Below are positions 50,458-58,523 of a stretch of DNA of 64,000 nt, one piece after another. The notes beneath the pieces were generated by a model that was given only the letters and a program-made list of their open reading frames with translations, did no database searches and had not been told where the DNA came from. Each line of letters starts with the position of its first letter. Positions within the stretch are counted from its first letter, which is position 1. The position numbers and the translations under genes were made by a program. The stretch is from Clostridiales bacterium (GTDB taxonomy: Bacteria > Bacillota > Clostridia > Christensenellales > Aristaeellaceae), in NCBI GenBank assembly GCA_015056325.1, contig SVGL01000004.1:109029-173028 (forward strand), read 5' to 3'.

Positions 50458-51903
50458 ATGAAAAAGATACTCAAGAAATATGGAGAACTTTCCAAAGAGA
50501 CAAAGGCTGCGCTTTGGTTTGCAATGTGCAACTTCCTGAACAAAGGTATTTCGATGATTGTTATTCCAATATATACGAGATTACTCATAACGGCTGAGTA
50601 CGGTACATATACGGTATTTCAATCATGGTTAAATATCCTCGTGGTGGTAGCAACGCTGGAGATTTCGCGTGGCCATTATAAAGTGGGTATCACGAAATAT
50701 GAAGACGACGTACAGAGGTATACTACGTCGGTCTTGGGTTTGAGCAATGTTGTTACTGCAGCTTTTATTTTTGCAGTAGTGTGTTTGCCCGATGTAGCTG
50801 TAGCTGCTTTTGAACTTCCTAGCTATGTGATACTTGCTATGCTTGGTTATTTGCTTGTATATCCTGCTTGGGAGTTTTGGGCTATACAGCAACGTTTTAC
50901 ATACAAATATCGTATCATGGTTGTGGCAACATTAGCTGTTGCTGTGCTTAGTCCGGTGGTTGGTATTGTTGGTATTACATGCTTTGGTATGCAAAGTGAT
51001 GCTGCCATTTTCTCGAAGTTAATAGTGCAAGGTGGAATTGCACTAATTATCTATGTGAAAATAGTTTGTAAAAATAGGAGTCTTTGTGTCCCTAAATATT
51101 GGAAAGAAGTTTTCAGGTTTAATGTAGCACTGATACCTTATCTTCTTTCAACTACTATCCTAAATCAGGCAGATCGAATTATGATCGGCAAAATGGTAGG
51201 TGCCACAGAAGCCGCCATTTATAGCGTTGCCTATTCAGTTGCGATGATAATGCTCTTAGTAAACACAGCAATAAGCGATGCTTTTGTGCCATGGATATAC
51301 CGCAATTTAAAGTTAAAGAAGTATAAGGCGATAGAGCCTACAACAAACAAAATGCTTGTTCTGGTCGCAGGTCTTAATTTGCTGGTAGTTTTACTTGCGC
51401 CAGAAGTTTTAGCGTTTTTTGCACCAGCGGAATATGTGGCTGCACTTGGCGTTATTCCTCCGGTAACCGCTAGTGTCTATTTCATGTTCATTTTTCAACG
51501 ATATATAAATGTCGAAGTCTATTATGGAGATACACTGAAGATTAGTGCTACTTCGATTGGAGTTGCAATATTGAATGTCCTGTTGAATTACTACTGCATT
51601 GCCCGTTGGGGCTATTATGCGGCAGGATATACGACTTTGTTTTGTTACATAGTGTTTTGCGTAGCGCACTATTATAATGTAAAGAGAATATGCCTGAAAA
51701 ATGGAATGGAAAATCAGATTTTTACCTCTAGAACGGTTGTGGTGCTGAGTGTTTGTTTCTTGTTACTAATCTTTATGTTGATGGCGGCATATCCTTATAG
51801 CTGGATACGTTATATGCTTGCATTGGTTCTGGCAATATGTGCGTATTGGAAGAGAAGAGACATTATGGAATTATTGCGGAAAAAAAGGAAATCTAATGAG
51901 TAG
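50458..51903 (+). CDS. Lipid-linked repeat-unit flippase (Wzx, MOP superfamily)
   Basis: 481 residues, about fourteen membrane helices. The start KAALWFAMCNFLNKGISMIVIPIYTRLLITAEYGTY is the classic Wzx N-terminus (given here in outline: KGISM, PIYTRLL, EYG). It moves undecaprenyl-linked repeats to the outer face. ATG 50458 with GAGG upstream is preferred to GTG 50434. Confidence 0.88.
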   Translation: MKKILKKYGELSKETKAALWFAMCNFLNKGISMIVIPIYTRLLITAEYGTYTVFQSWLNILVVVATLEISRGHYKVGITKYEDDVQRYTTSVLGLSNVVTAAFIFAVVCLPDVAVAAFELPSYVILAMLGYLLVYPAWEFWAIQQRFTYKYRIMVVATLAVAVLSPVVGIVGITCFGMQSDAAIFSKLIVQGGIALIIYVKIVCKNRSLCVPKYWKEVFRFNVALIPYLLSTTILNQADRIMIGKMVGATEAAIYSVAYSVAMIMLLVNTAISDAFVPWIYRNLKLKKYKAIEPTTNKMLVLVAGLNLLVVLLAPEVLAFFAPAEYVAALGVIPPVTASVYFMFIFQRYINVEVYYGDTLKISATSIGVAILNVLLNYYCIARWGYYAAGYTTLFCYIVFCVAHYYNVKRICLKNGMENQIFTSRTVVVLSVCFLLLIFMLMAAYPYSWIRYMLALVLAICAYWKRRDIMELLRKKRKSNE

Positions 51904-51921
51904 ATGCCCTAGAACGACATT

Positions 51922-52457
51922 GTGGAGATGAGCGCAGTGCGAGAACTCAATGCAGAACAAAAAGCGTTGTTGGCTTTAGTGCAAGGAGCTTTGTTTTGTA
52001 GTAAAGAAGTACCTAAGGAAATAGACTTGACAAAGTTGGTTGATTTAGCAAACAGGCAAGGTGTACTATCGCTGCTATATCTTGGAGCAAAACGAATAAA
52101 AGATCAGTTTTCAGTAGACACTTTGCGGTCTTGGCGAGGGGATATGCTTGCAGGTGCTGTTCGCAACGAGAGTGTGAATGCTGTTCAGCAAGAAGTGCTT
52201 GGTCTCTTCGCTAAGCATGATATTCGTTCAGCGATCCTAAAGGGGCTCAGCGCTGCACGCTATTAGCCTATAAACAGTTTCCGAAAACAAGACGGTATAA
52301 GTTTCTAGTTCCGCTCATGTGGTTTTATATCCCGGGACGCTATATGTTCAGGCTGCTCCGAGGGGAAAAGTCTTCAAGTGAACTGAGAAATTCTGTTTTG
52401 AGTTCCTATCAGCAAGAACAGCTGTATAGAGAGTTAAAACTTTATGAGGTAGAGTAA
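51922..52457 (+). pseudogene. Deleted nucleotidyltransferase-family gene (paralogue of the next gene)
   Basis: An open stretch of 114 codons (LTKLVDLANRQGVLSLLYLGA ... AILKGLSAARY) ends at TAG 52264. One frame over, the DNA from 52260 codes for the C-terminal tail normal for the same family (LLAYKQFPKTRRYKFLVP, then FYIPGRYMFRLLRG) and ends at TAA 52455-52457, overlapping the next ATG. The N-terminal helix domain and the tail are kept but the catalytic middle is gone, so an internal deletion has also shifted the frame. Start codon uncertain (GTG 51922 or ATG 51928). Confidence 0.75.
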
Positions 52458-53728
52458 TGGAAAAGTGTGCAACGGATAGCTTCAAGACTCTGATTGGACT
52501 TGTCGCGGCAGGTGCAAAAGGTGTCCCTTATATAGGTGATGTAAATGTCGGAGATGAAGTTATCCGCCTTGCACACGAGCATTCTGTTCAGTCTTTACTG
52601 GGTTGCGCATTGTTAACGACGCCCGAATTGAACTGCCCAGAGCAAGCTAAGACGCAGTTTGTCGGATATATGCGTAGTTGCTCATCGACAAACCTAATAC
52701 GCAAGCAACGTATTTTGATGCTCGTTCGGGAAATTGAACAGTTAGGCGTCGCTGTGCAAATTCTAAAGGGCTACGCTGTAGCGGACTGCTATGCTTATCC
52801 TGAGACTAGAAATTCTGCTGATACGGATCTGCTTGTTGACAAGACTGATGAAGCTACGGTTTGTGAGTTCCTTGAATTGAAAGGGTTTGTTGTTGAAAGA
52901 CGAAATAGAACAAGTCACCATACTGTATGCCGTCATAAAAAGTATGGTATGGTAGAGATTCACGTTGATCTCTTTGATGAAATTGTAAATGATGCTTGGT
53001 TTCAAGGCGTCGCAACGGTGTTGTTAGAAGAGAAAAAAGTGTGTGTAGAAACAGCAGATGGACGGTTCGATGCATTAGGATATACTGATCATCTTCTTTT
53101 CATGGTGCTTCATATGGTGAAACACTTTATTTCTCACGGATTAAGTTTGAATATGATGCTTGATATTGCGCTGTACTGCGAGAAATATCGTGCGTATATT
53201 AACAACGATAGGCTATGGTTGTTACTAAGCGAATTGGGCTATGCAACTTTGTTAGCGACCATCTTCCGCATTTTGATAGAATATGGTAATTTCAGTGTTG
53301 AAGTGTTTCCAGGTGTGACGGATGTAACAGATCAGCATGTTGAGATGATATTAGCCGACCTTGAAAAAGGTGGACGAATGGGGCAAAAAGAAGCAGAAGC
53401 AAGAAGAGAAGCAAGTTATCTGTATAACAAGCAGCTTTTGTTAAGTCGTAAAGGTTGGGGCTTCTATTCTACCTATATGCTCAAGTGGAGGCTACGGCGT
53501 GTTCTAAGTTCGATTATGTCTGTTGGGGAGTATACGGCTAGTGAAAAACCTCAGTTGCGAAAAACAAAGTTTCATAAGTTGTTCGTGCTGCTAATGTTGT
53601 CAGTAAAGAACAGCTGTGTGAAGTTTGTAAAACATATGAAGAGGAAACATCAGCAGTCGACAACAGAAGATAACAAGATACTTATCGAGCAACGTTTGGA
53701 ATTGTTTAGAAACATGGATATGCTTTGA
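52457..53728 (+). CDS. Nucleotidyltransferase-family protein (NTP_transf_5-like)
   Basis: 423 residues. An N-terminal helical domain (about 1-95), then LKGYAVADCYAYPETRNSADTDLLV, the G...R.S.D.D block of this uncharacterised nucleotidyltransferase family, and EIHVDLFDE. Such genes often lie near HprK/PqqD-type and S26 peptidase genes in Firmicutes, which fits the peptide locus 16 kb upstream. It begins at TAATG, overlapping the remnant of its paralogue. Substrate unknown. Confidence 0.72.
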   Translation: MEKCATDSFKTLIGLVAAGAKGVPYIGDVNVGDEVIRLAHEHSVQSLLGCALLTTPELNCPEQAKTQFVGYMRSCSSTNLIRKQRILMLVREIEQLGVAVQILKGYAVADCYAYPETRNSADTDLLVDKTDEATVCEFLELKGFVVERRNRTSHHTVCRHKKYGMVEIHVDLFDEIVNDAWFQGVATVLLEEKKVCVETADGRFDALGYTDHLLFMVLHMVKHFISHGLSLNMMLDIALYCEKYRAYINNDRLWLLLSELGYATLLATIFRILIEYGNFSVEVFPGVTDVTDQHVEMILADLEKGGRMGQKEAEARREASYLYNKQLLLSRKGWGFYSTYMLKWRLRRVLSSIMSVGEYTASEKPQLRKTKFHKLFVLLMLSVKNSCVKFVKHMKRKHQQSTTEDNKILIEQRLELFRNMDML

Positions 53729-53746
53729 GGAGATAACGAGGAGCAT

Positions 53747-54307
53747 ATGAAACAGATACTATGTGTGTTGATTCCGCTAGCGGTTATTACGGTGCTGATG
53801 CCTTTGTTGGTGAGACGAATGAAAAGAGAAAAGATGATGTATATAGCCAAGACGATGTTTGTTATATATGTCGCTTGCAATTTATACTGTACAGTTTTTT
53901 CTCGAGGATCTACAATTGAAAGTGAAGTCGTATTGCAACCGCTTGGTTCTTATTTGCGCTTGTTTGATTCGGTACCTACTGGTGGGCGTAGGGTGACTGG
54001 CGTTTTTGGCGTATTTATGAATGGAACGCTACCAATCACAGGCATCATCCTCAACATCCTCCTCTACTATCCGCTCGGCTACCTTCTCCCAATCCTCTTC
54101 CCGAAGCTCAAGCCCAAGCATGTCATCCTTATCGGCTGCCTGTGTTCTATTGCCACCGAAGCCGTCCAGTACCTGCTCAAGATGGGATGGTGTGAAACGG
54201 ATGACGTCATCCACAACACCCTTGGCACAGCCATCGGTGTGTGGGTATGGCATCTGCAGTCGAAACGCCTGAACAAACCTAAATCAAACGAACTAGCAAA
54301 GGACTGA
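53747..54307 (+). CDS. VanZ-like membrane protein
   Basis: 186 residues, about five membrane helices. The C-terminal half has LNILLYYPLGYLLPILFP, then IATEAVQYLLKMGWCETDDVIHNTLGTAIG, the VanZ signature. The family is linked to glycopeptide resistance and surface-polymer loci; its activity is not established. Codon use changes near 54030: AT-rich before, GC-rich after, so the right edge of the imported capsule block falls inside this gene. GAGGAG lies before the ATG. Confidence 0.85.
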   Translation: MKQILCVLIPLAVITVLMPLLVRRMKREKMMYIAKTMFVIYVACNLYCTVFSRGSTIESEVVLQPLGSYLRLFDSVPTGGRRVTGVFGVFMNGTLPITGIILNILLYYPLGYLLPILFPKLKPKHVILIGCLCSIATEAVQYLLKMGWCETDDVIHNTLGTAIGVWVWHLQSKRLNKPKSNELAKD

Positions 54308-54312
54308 TTCGC

Positions 54313-56334
54313 ATGAAAAAGCTGACCGCCCTTCTTCTTTCCATGGTACTGTTTCTGACAACCACGGCTTATGCAGAATCCCTGACCGACGAACTCGGCC
54401 TCACTACCGATGCCAAGCCTGCCACCACCTACACGGCGGAGGTCAATTCGGCGGTGTACTCCATGCTGGATTTTGCTGACACCAGCGAGTACGACAACGC
54501 CACCCGTGGGCTGATCGACGCGCCGGAGGTGCTGGAGCTGAAGGACGCCGAGGGCAACGTAATCTGGAGTCAGGCGGCGTACAGCTTCCTGGATGATTAC
54601 GAGCAGGCCCCCGACACCGTCAACCCCAGCCTGTGGGAGAACACCCGCAACAACCACGCCTATGGTCTGTTCGAGGTGTGCCCTGGCATCTATCAGGTGC
54701 GCGGCTATGATATGGCGAACCTGACGGTCATCAAGGGCGACACCGGCTGGATCGTGTTCGACTGCACCATGTGCTCGGAAACGGCTCAGGCGGCGATGCA
54801 GCTGATCGAGAAGAACCTCGGCAGCTTCCCCGTCAAGGCGGTCGTCATTTCCCATTCCCACGCGGATCACTTCGGCGGTATCGGCGGTGTGATCGCGGCG
54901 GAGGATGTGGCTGACGCATCCCTGCCCATCGAGGAGCAGATTGCCAGCGGCAAGGTCCCGGTCATCGTGCCCGAGGGCTTTGCGGAGCATGCCATTGCCG
55001 AGAACATCTACGCGGGCAAGGCCATGAGCCGCCGCGCCAATTATCAGTACGGCGTGCTGCTGACGCCCGGTGTGACCGGCAAGATGGCGCAGGGCATCGG
55101 CATGGGCCAGTCCACCGGCACCGTGACCTACTTCGCGCCTACGTATGAGATCAAGGAAACCGGCACGAAACTGGTGATCGACGGCGTTGAGATGGAATTC
55201 CAGATGACGCCCGGCACCGAGGCTCCCGCCGAGATGAACACGTGGTTCCCGCAGTTCAACGCGCTCTGGATGGCGGAAAACTGCACCGGCACGCTGCACA
55301 ACCTCTACACCCTGCGCGGTGCGGCGGTTCGCGACGGCGCGGCATGGGCGAAGTACATCACCGAGGCCATCACGCTCTACGGCGACGAGACGGAAGTGGT
55401 GTTCCAGTCCCACAACTGGCCGCACTGGGGCAACGAGGTTGCGATTGAGTACCTCGAAAACTCCGCGGCGGTGTATAAGTTCATCAACGACCAGACGCTG
55501 ACCTATCTCAATCAGGGCTACACCTCTGACGAGATTTCCAATATGATCGAGCTGCCCGAGGCGCTGGAGAAGAACTGGTACACCCGCCAGTACTACGGCA
55601 CTGTGGCGCACAACTCCAAGGCCGTGTACCAGAAGTACATGGGCTGGTACGACGCCAACCCCGTGAACCTCAACCCACTCACGCCAACAGAAAGCGCGAA
55701 GAAGTGGGTGGAATACCTGGGCGACGTGGACGAGGTTCTGCGCATGGCGAAGGCCGACTTTGACAAGGGCGAATACCAGTGGGTGGCGGAGATCACCAAC
55801 GTGATCGTGTTCGCTGATCCCACCAACGAAGCCGCCCGCCTGCTGTGCGCGGATGCGCTGGAGCAGTTGGGCTATCAGGCGGAGTCCGGCCCGTGGCGAA
55901 ATGCTTACCTGACCGCCGCGCTGGAGCTGCGTTACGGCAATCAGGCTGCGAATGCGAGCCTGCAGAAGGGTGGCGGCGTGGTGATGCAGATGACGCCTGC
56001 CATGATCTTCGACTACATGGGCATCCTCATGGACAAGGAAGCCATGGCCGATCAGGATTTCACCATCAACGTGACGCTCTCCGACCTCAAACAGCAGCAT
56101 GTGCTGCATGTGAAGAACGGCGTGCTGCTGGTGTACGAGAACACCCATCGCGACGATGCGGACGTTTCCATCACCTGCCCGAAGAATGCGCTGCTGTACA
56201 TCCTGATGAACAACGTCCGTGCGCTGGACGGCGTGCCTATGGAGGGCAACGTGGAGCTGATCACTCTGTTTGCGCAGAGCATGAATCAGGTGCCGGTGCA
56301 GGGGACGGTACCGTTCAACATCATCGAGCCCTAA
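54313..56334 (+). CDS. Secreted SdsA-type alkylsulfatase (metallo-beta-lactamase fold)
   Basis: 673 residues. The signal peptide MKKLTALLLSMVLFLTTTAYA is followed by an N-terminal substrate arm, then an MBL domain with the zinc motif HSHADH (181-186). A dimerisation/helical part and a C-terminal SCP2-like domain (about 540-673) follow. This is the layout of SdsA1/Yjcs alkyl sulfatases, which split primary or secondary alkyl sulfates outside the membrane. It starts 5 bases after vanZ, but in host-like codon use. Confidence 0.88.
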   Translation: MKKLTALLLSMVLFLTTTAYAESLTDELGLTTDAKPATTYTAEVNSAVYSMLDFADTSEYDNATRGLIDAPEVLELKDAEGNVIWSQAAYSFLDDYEQAPDTVNPSLWENTRNNHAYGLFEVCPGIYQVRGYDMANLTVIKGDTGWIVFDCTMCSETAQAAMQLIEKNLGSFPVKAVVISHSHADHFGGIGGVIAAEDVADASLPIEEQIASGKVPVIVPEGFAEHAIAENIYAGKAMSRRANYQYGVLLTPGVTGKMAQGIGMGQSTGTVTYFAPTYEIKETGTKLVIDGVEMEFQMTPGTEAPAEMNTWFPQFNALWMAENCTGTLHNLYTLRGAAVRDGAAWAKYITEAITLYGDETEVVFQSHNWPHWGNEVAIEYLENSAAVYKFINDQTLTYLNQGYTSDEISNMIELPEALEKNWYTRQYYGTVAHNSKAVYQKYMGWYDANPVNLNPLTPTESAKKWVEYLGDVDEVLRMAKADFDKGEYQWVAEITNVIVFADPTNEAARLLCADALEQLGYQAESGPWRNAYLTAALELRYGNQAANASLQKGGGVVMQMTPAMIFDYMGILMDKEAMADQDFTINVTLSDLKQQHVLHVKNGVLLVYENTHRDDADVSITCPKNALLYILMNNVRALDGVPMEGNVELITLFAQSMNQVPVQGTVPFNIIEP

Positions 56335-56359
56335 ATTTCAATACGAAGGAGCCTTGCGG

Positions 56360-56830
56360 ATGACAAACGCTGAACAGATCTATCTGCAGTATCATGACAA
56401 GGTGCGCGCCTATGTGCGAAGCAAGATTCAGGATCCCCATGACGTGGAGGATCTTGTTTCGGCTGTGTTCATGAAGGTTGTGCAGAAGCTGGACAGCTAT
56501 GATCCTACGAAATCCTCTGTATCCACGTGGGTGTACACCATCACCCGCAATACAGTCACGGACCACTTCCGCACCCGGCGTACGCTGGTGGCGCTAGAGG
56601 ATTACATGGCGGACGAAGCACCGGAGGAGCTTAACGACGGTGTGCTGGACAGCCTTGCTGATGCGCTGCTTGCTCTCAAAGAAAAGGAACGCAGCCTGAT
56701 CGTTCTGCACTACTACACAGGGCACACCCTCAAAGAGGTGGCGGAGATGATGGGCATGTCCTATATCAACGCCAAAGTGGTCCATAAAAAGGCGTTGGAT
56801 AGCCTGCGGGCGTTCTTCGCGGCCAGGTGA
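56360..56830 (+). CDS. ECF-type sigma factor, second copy
   Basis: 156 residues, regions 2 and 4 as in the ECF gene at 24568. Long blocks are shared (STWVYTITRNTVTD.FRTRRT, EMMGMSYINAKV.HKKAL), so the two are recent paralogues. ATG 56360 follows AAGGAG; TTG 56354 is not needed. No anti-sigma gene is adjacent. It probably controls the sulfatase/sulfotransferase genes or overlaps in targets with its twin. Confidence 0.88.
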   Translation: MTNAEQIYLQYHDKVRAYVRSKIQDPHDVEDLVSAVFMKVVQKLDSYDPTKSSVSTWVYTITRNTVTDHFRTRRTLVALEDYMADEAPEELNDGVLDSLADALLALKEKERSLIVLHYYTGHTLKEVAEMMGMSYINAKVVHKKALDSLRAFFAAR

Positions 56831-56846
56831 GGAGGAAGGCGCAACC

Positions 56847-57221
56847 ATGCTGAAGGGATTACATCACATTGCGATTCTGGCGTCCAACCGCGCGGAGACG
56901 CTGGCGTTTTACGAAACGCTGGGTTTTGTGGTGACGGAAAACCATGTCCGACCCGAGCGCAAGGATGAGATCATTTTCATGGAGCAGGCAGGCGTGGTGC
57001 TGGAGCTGTTCATCTCCGAAGGCAATCCGCCCCGCGTATCCTTCCCCGAGGCGTATGGACTGCGCCATGTGGCATTCCAGGTGGAAGACGCAAAGGCTGC
57101 GCGGGAGGCGTTGATCCGCAAGGGCTATGCGCCTCAGGAACTGCGTCACGATACCTTCACGGGAGACGCGATGTTCTTCGTGATGGATCCCGACGGGCTG
57201 CCCATTGAGATTCACGAATAA
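56847..57221 (+). CDS. VOC-family metalloenzyme (glyoxalase-like)
   Basis: 124 residues, two beta-alpha-beta-beta-beta modules. HHIAIL (His ligand), VVLELF (Glu), LRHVAFQV (His) and LPIEIHE (Glu) supply a 2-His/2-Glu metal site. The family includes glyoxalase I, methylmalonyl-CoA epimerase and resistance proteins; exact role unknown. GAGGAGG lies upstream, 16 bases after the sigma gene. Confidence 0.85.
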   Translation: MLKGLHHIAILASNRAETLAFYETLGFVVTENHVRPERKDEIIFMEQAGVVLELFISEGNPPRVSFPEAYGLRHVAFQVEDAKAAREALIRKGYAPQELRHDTFTGDAMFFVMDPDGLPIEIHE

Positions 57222-57266
57222 GCGATTGTCAGCAGGCTTGCTGAACCCTGAAAAGGAGGTAGCCCC

Positions 57267-58472
57267 ATGAAGAAACTGATCCATCTGCTGTGCGTGCTGC
57301 TGGCTATATGTATGCTGCCGGTATGTGCATGGGCGGAGGCTCCGGTCGTTCCCTCCATGATTGACGAGAGGGCTGAGATCACGGTGGTGGGCGAGACGGA
57401 TCTGCCCGGCCATTTCTTCCTGTCCTTTCCCATGTCCCGCAACCTGATGGTGCTGGACGGCAAGGGGAATGTGATCTGGGAGAAGTACGAGCCCTTCCTG
57501 AGCCCGGAGCAGCCCGGTGCATTCTGGGATTTCAAACAGCACAAGGTGGACGGCGAAGTCTACTACAGCTATCACGACCAGACCGGCACCTACGACAATT
57601 ACGGCCTGACGGGCTACGGCCCCGGCGAGCGCGTGATCCTGGACAAGGATTTCAATGAGATCAGGCGCATTACCTTTGAGGAATCTTCCGTAGTGCCCAA
57701 GGGCTTTCCGCTGGACGGGCACGATTTCCTGATGATCGACCTGGATCACTATATCCTCAACGGCTACGTTAAGGGCACGGTTTACAACATTCCCGGGTAT
57801 GAAAACGGCTCCGACGTGGTTTTCTCCTATCTGCAGGAGGTCAAGGACGGCGAAGTCGTCTGGGAGTGGAAGAGCATCGACTATCCCGAGCTTTATGATC
57901 AGGTCGCCATCCATTCCATGAGCCAGAACGGCGTTAATAACTTCGCCAACGAGAACGGGATGGCCCCCGATTACATCCACTTCAACTCCATGGATCTGGA
58001 TGCGGAGGGCAATCTGATCTGTTCCTTCCGGCATATCCACGCGCTGTTGTGCCTGGATCGCAGCGCGAAGGAGAACCAGATCCTATGGACGCTGTCCGGC
58101 ACGGCAGATGAATTCGGCCTGACGGAGATTCAGAAGTCTTCCGCCCAGCACACGGCCTTCGTGGACGGAAATTACATCACCATCTTCGATAACGGTAACC
58201 GCAACAGCACCTCCCGCGTGGTGGGCTACTGCATTGATCCGGAGACGAAGACGTTGAAGGCCTTCCGCTCCTACACCCTGGGCGGCAAGTATTCCGAGGC
58301 CTGCGGTTCCGCGCAGCATCTGTATGACGAGGTGTACGTCATCGGCTGGGGCATGACTTTCGGAAATCCTGAAGCCATGTCCGTGGTGGACTTTGCCACC
58401 GGCGAGACGCTGATGTCCGTGTACCTGAAGAATCCTGCGAACAACACCTATCGCTGTCTGTACTTCGATTGA
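57267..58472 (+). CDS. Secreted arylsulfotransferase-like (ASST) beta-propeller protein
   Basis: 401 residues. The signal peptide MKKLIHLLCVLLAICMLPVCAWA, then six blade-like repeats. HDFLMIDLDHYILNGY, DYIHFNSMDLDAEGNLICSFRHIHALL and SAQHTAFVDGNYITIFDNG hold the His residues typical of ASST, where one His is the sulfate acceptor. It should move sulfate between phenolic esters outside the cell. Shorter than E. coli AssT (about 570 residues). Near the alkylsulfatase, it makes a surface sulfate-ester pair. Confidence 0.75.
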   Translation: MKKLIHLLCVLLAICMLPVCAWAEAPVVPSMIDERAEITVVGETDLPGHFFLSFPMSRNLMVLDGKGNVIWEKYEPFLSPEQPGAFWDFKQHKVDGEVYYSYHDQTGTYDNYGLTGYGPGERVILDKDFNEIRRITFEESSVVPKGFPLDGHDFLMIDLDHYILNGYVKGTVYNIPGYENGSDVVFSYLQEVKDGEVVWEWKSIDYPELYDQVAIHSMSQNGVNNFANENGMAPDYIHFNSMDLDAEGNLICSFRHIHALLCLDRSAKENQILWTLSGTADEFGLTEIQKSSAQHTAFVDGNYITIFDNGNRNSTSRVVGYCIDPETKTLKAFRSYTLGGKYSEACGSAQHLYDEVYVIGWGMTFGNPEAMSVVDFATGETLMSVYLKNPANNTYRCLYFD

Positions 58473-58523
58473 TTCCGAAGTTGTCACTGAAAAACGATCA
58501 AGCGTGCAAAGGAATGAATCACA

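Noticed and set aside
54079..56148. Long minus-strand open frame (689 codons) opposite the alkylsulfatase; likewise long minus frames opposite the ligase, esterase, GlpT-like and SpoIIE genes
   Set aside because: GC-rich third positions keep the opposite strand open. Translations are His/Asp/Val/Gln-rich without recognisable domains, and the plus strand has clear genes with ribosome sites.
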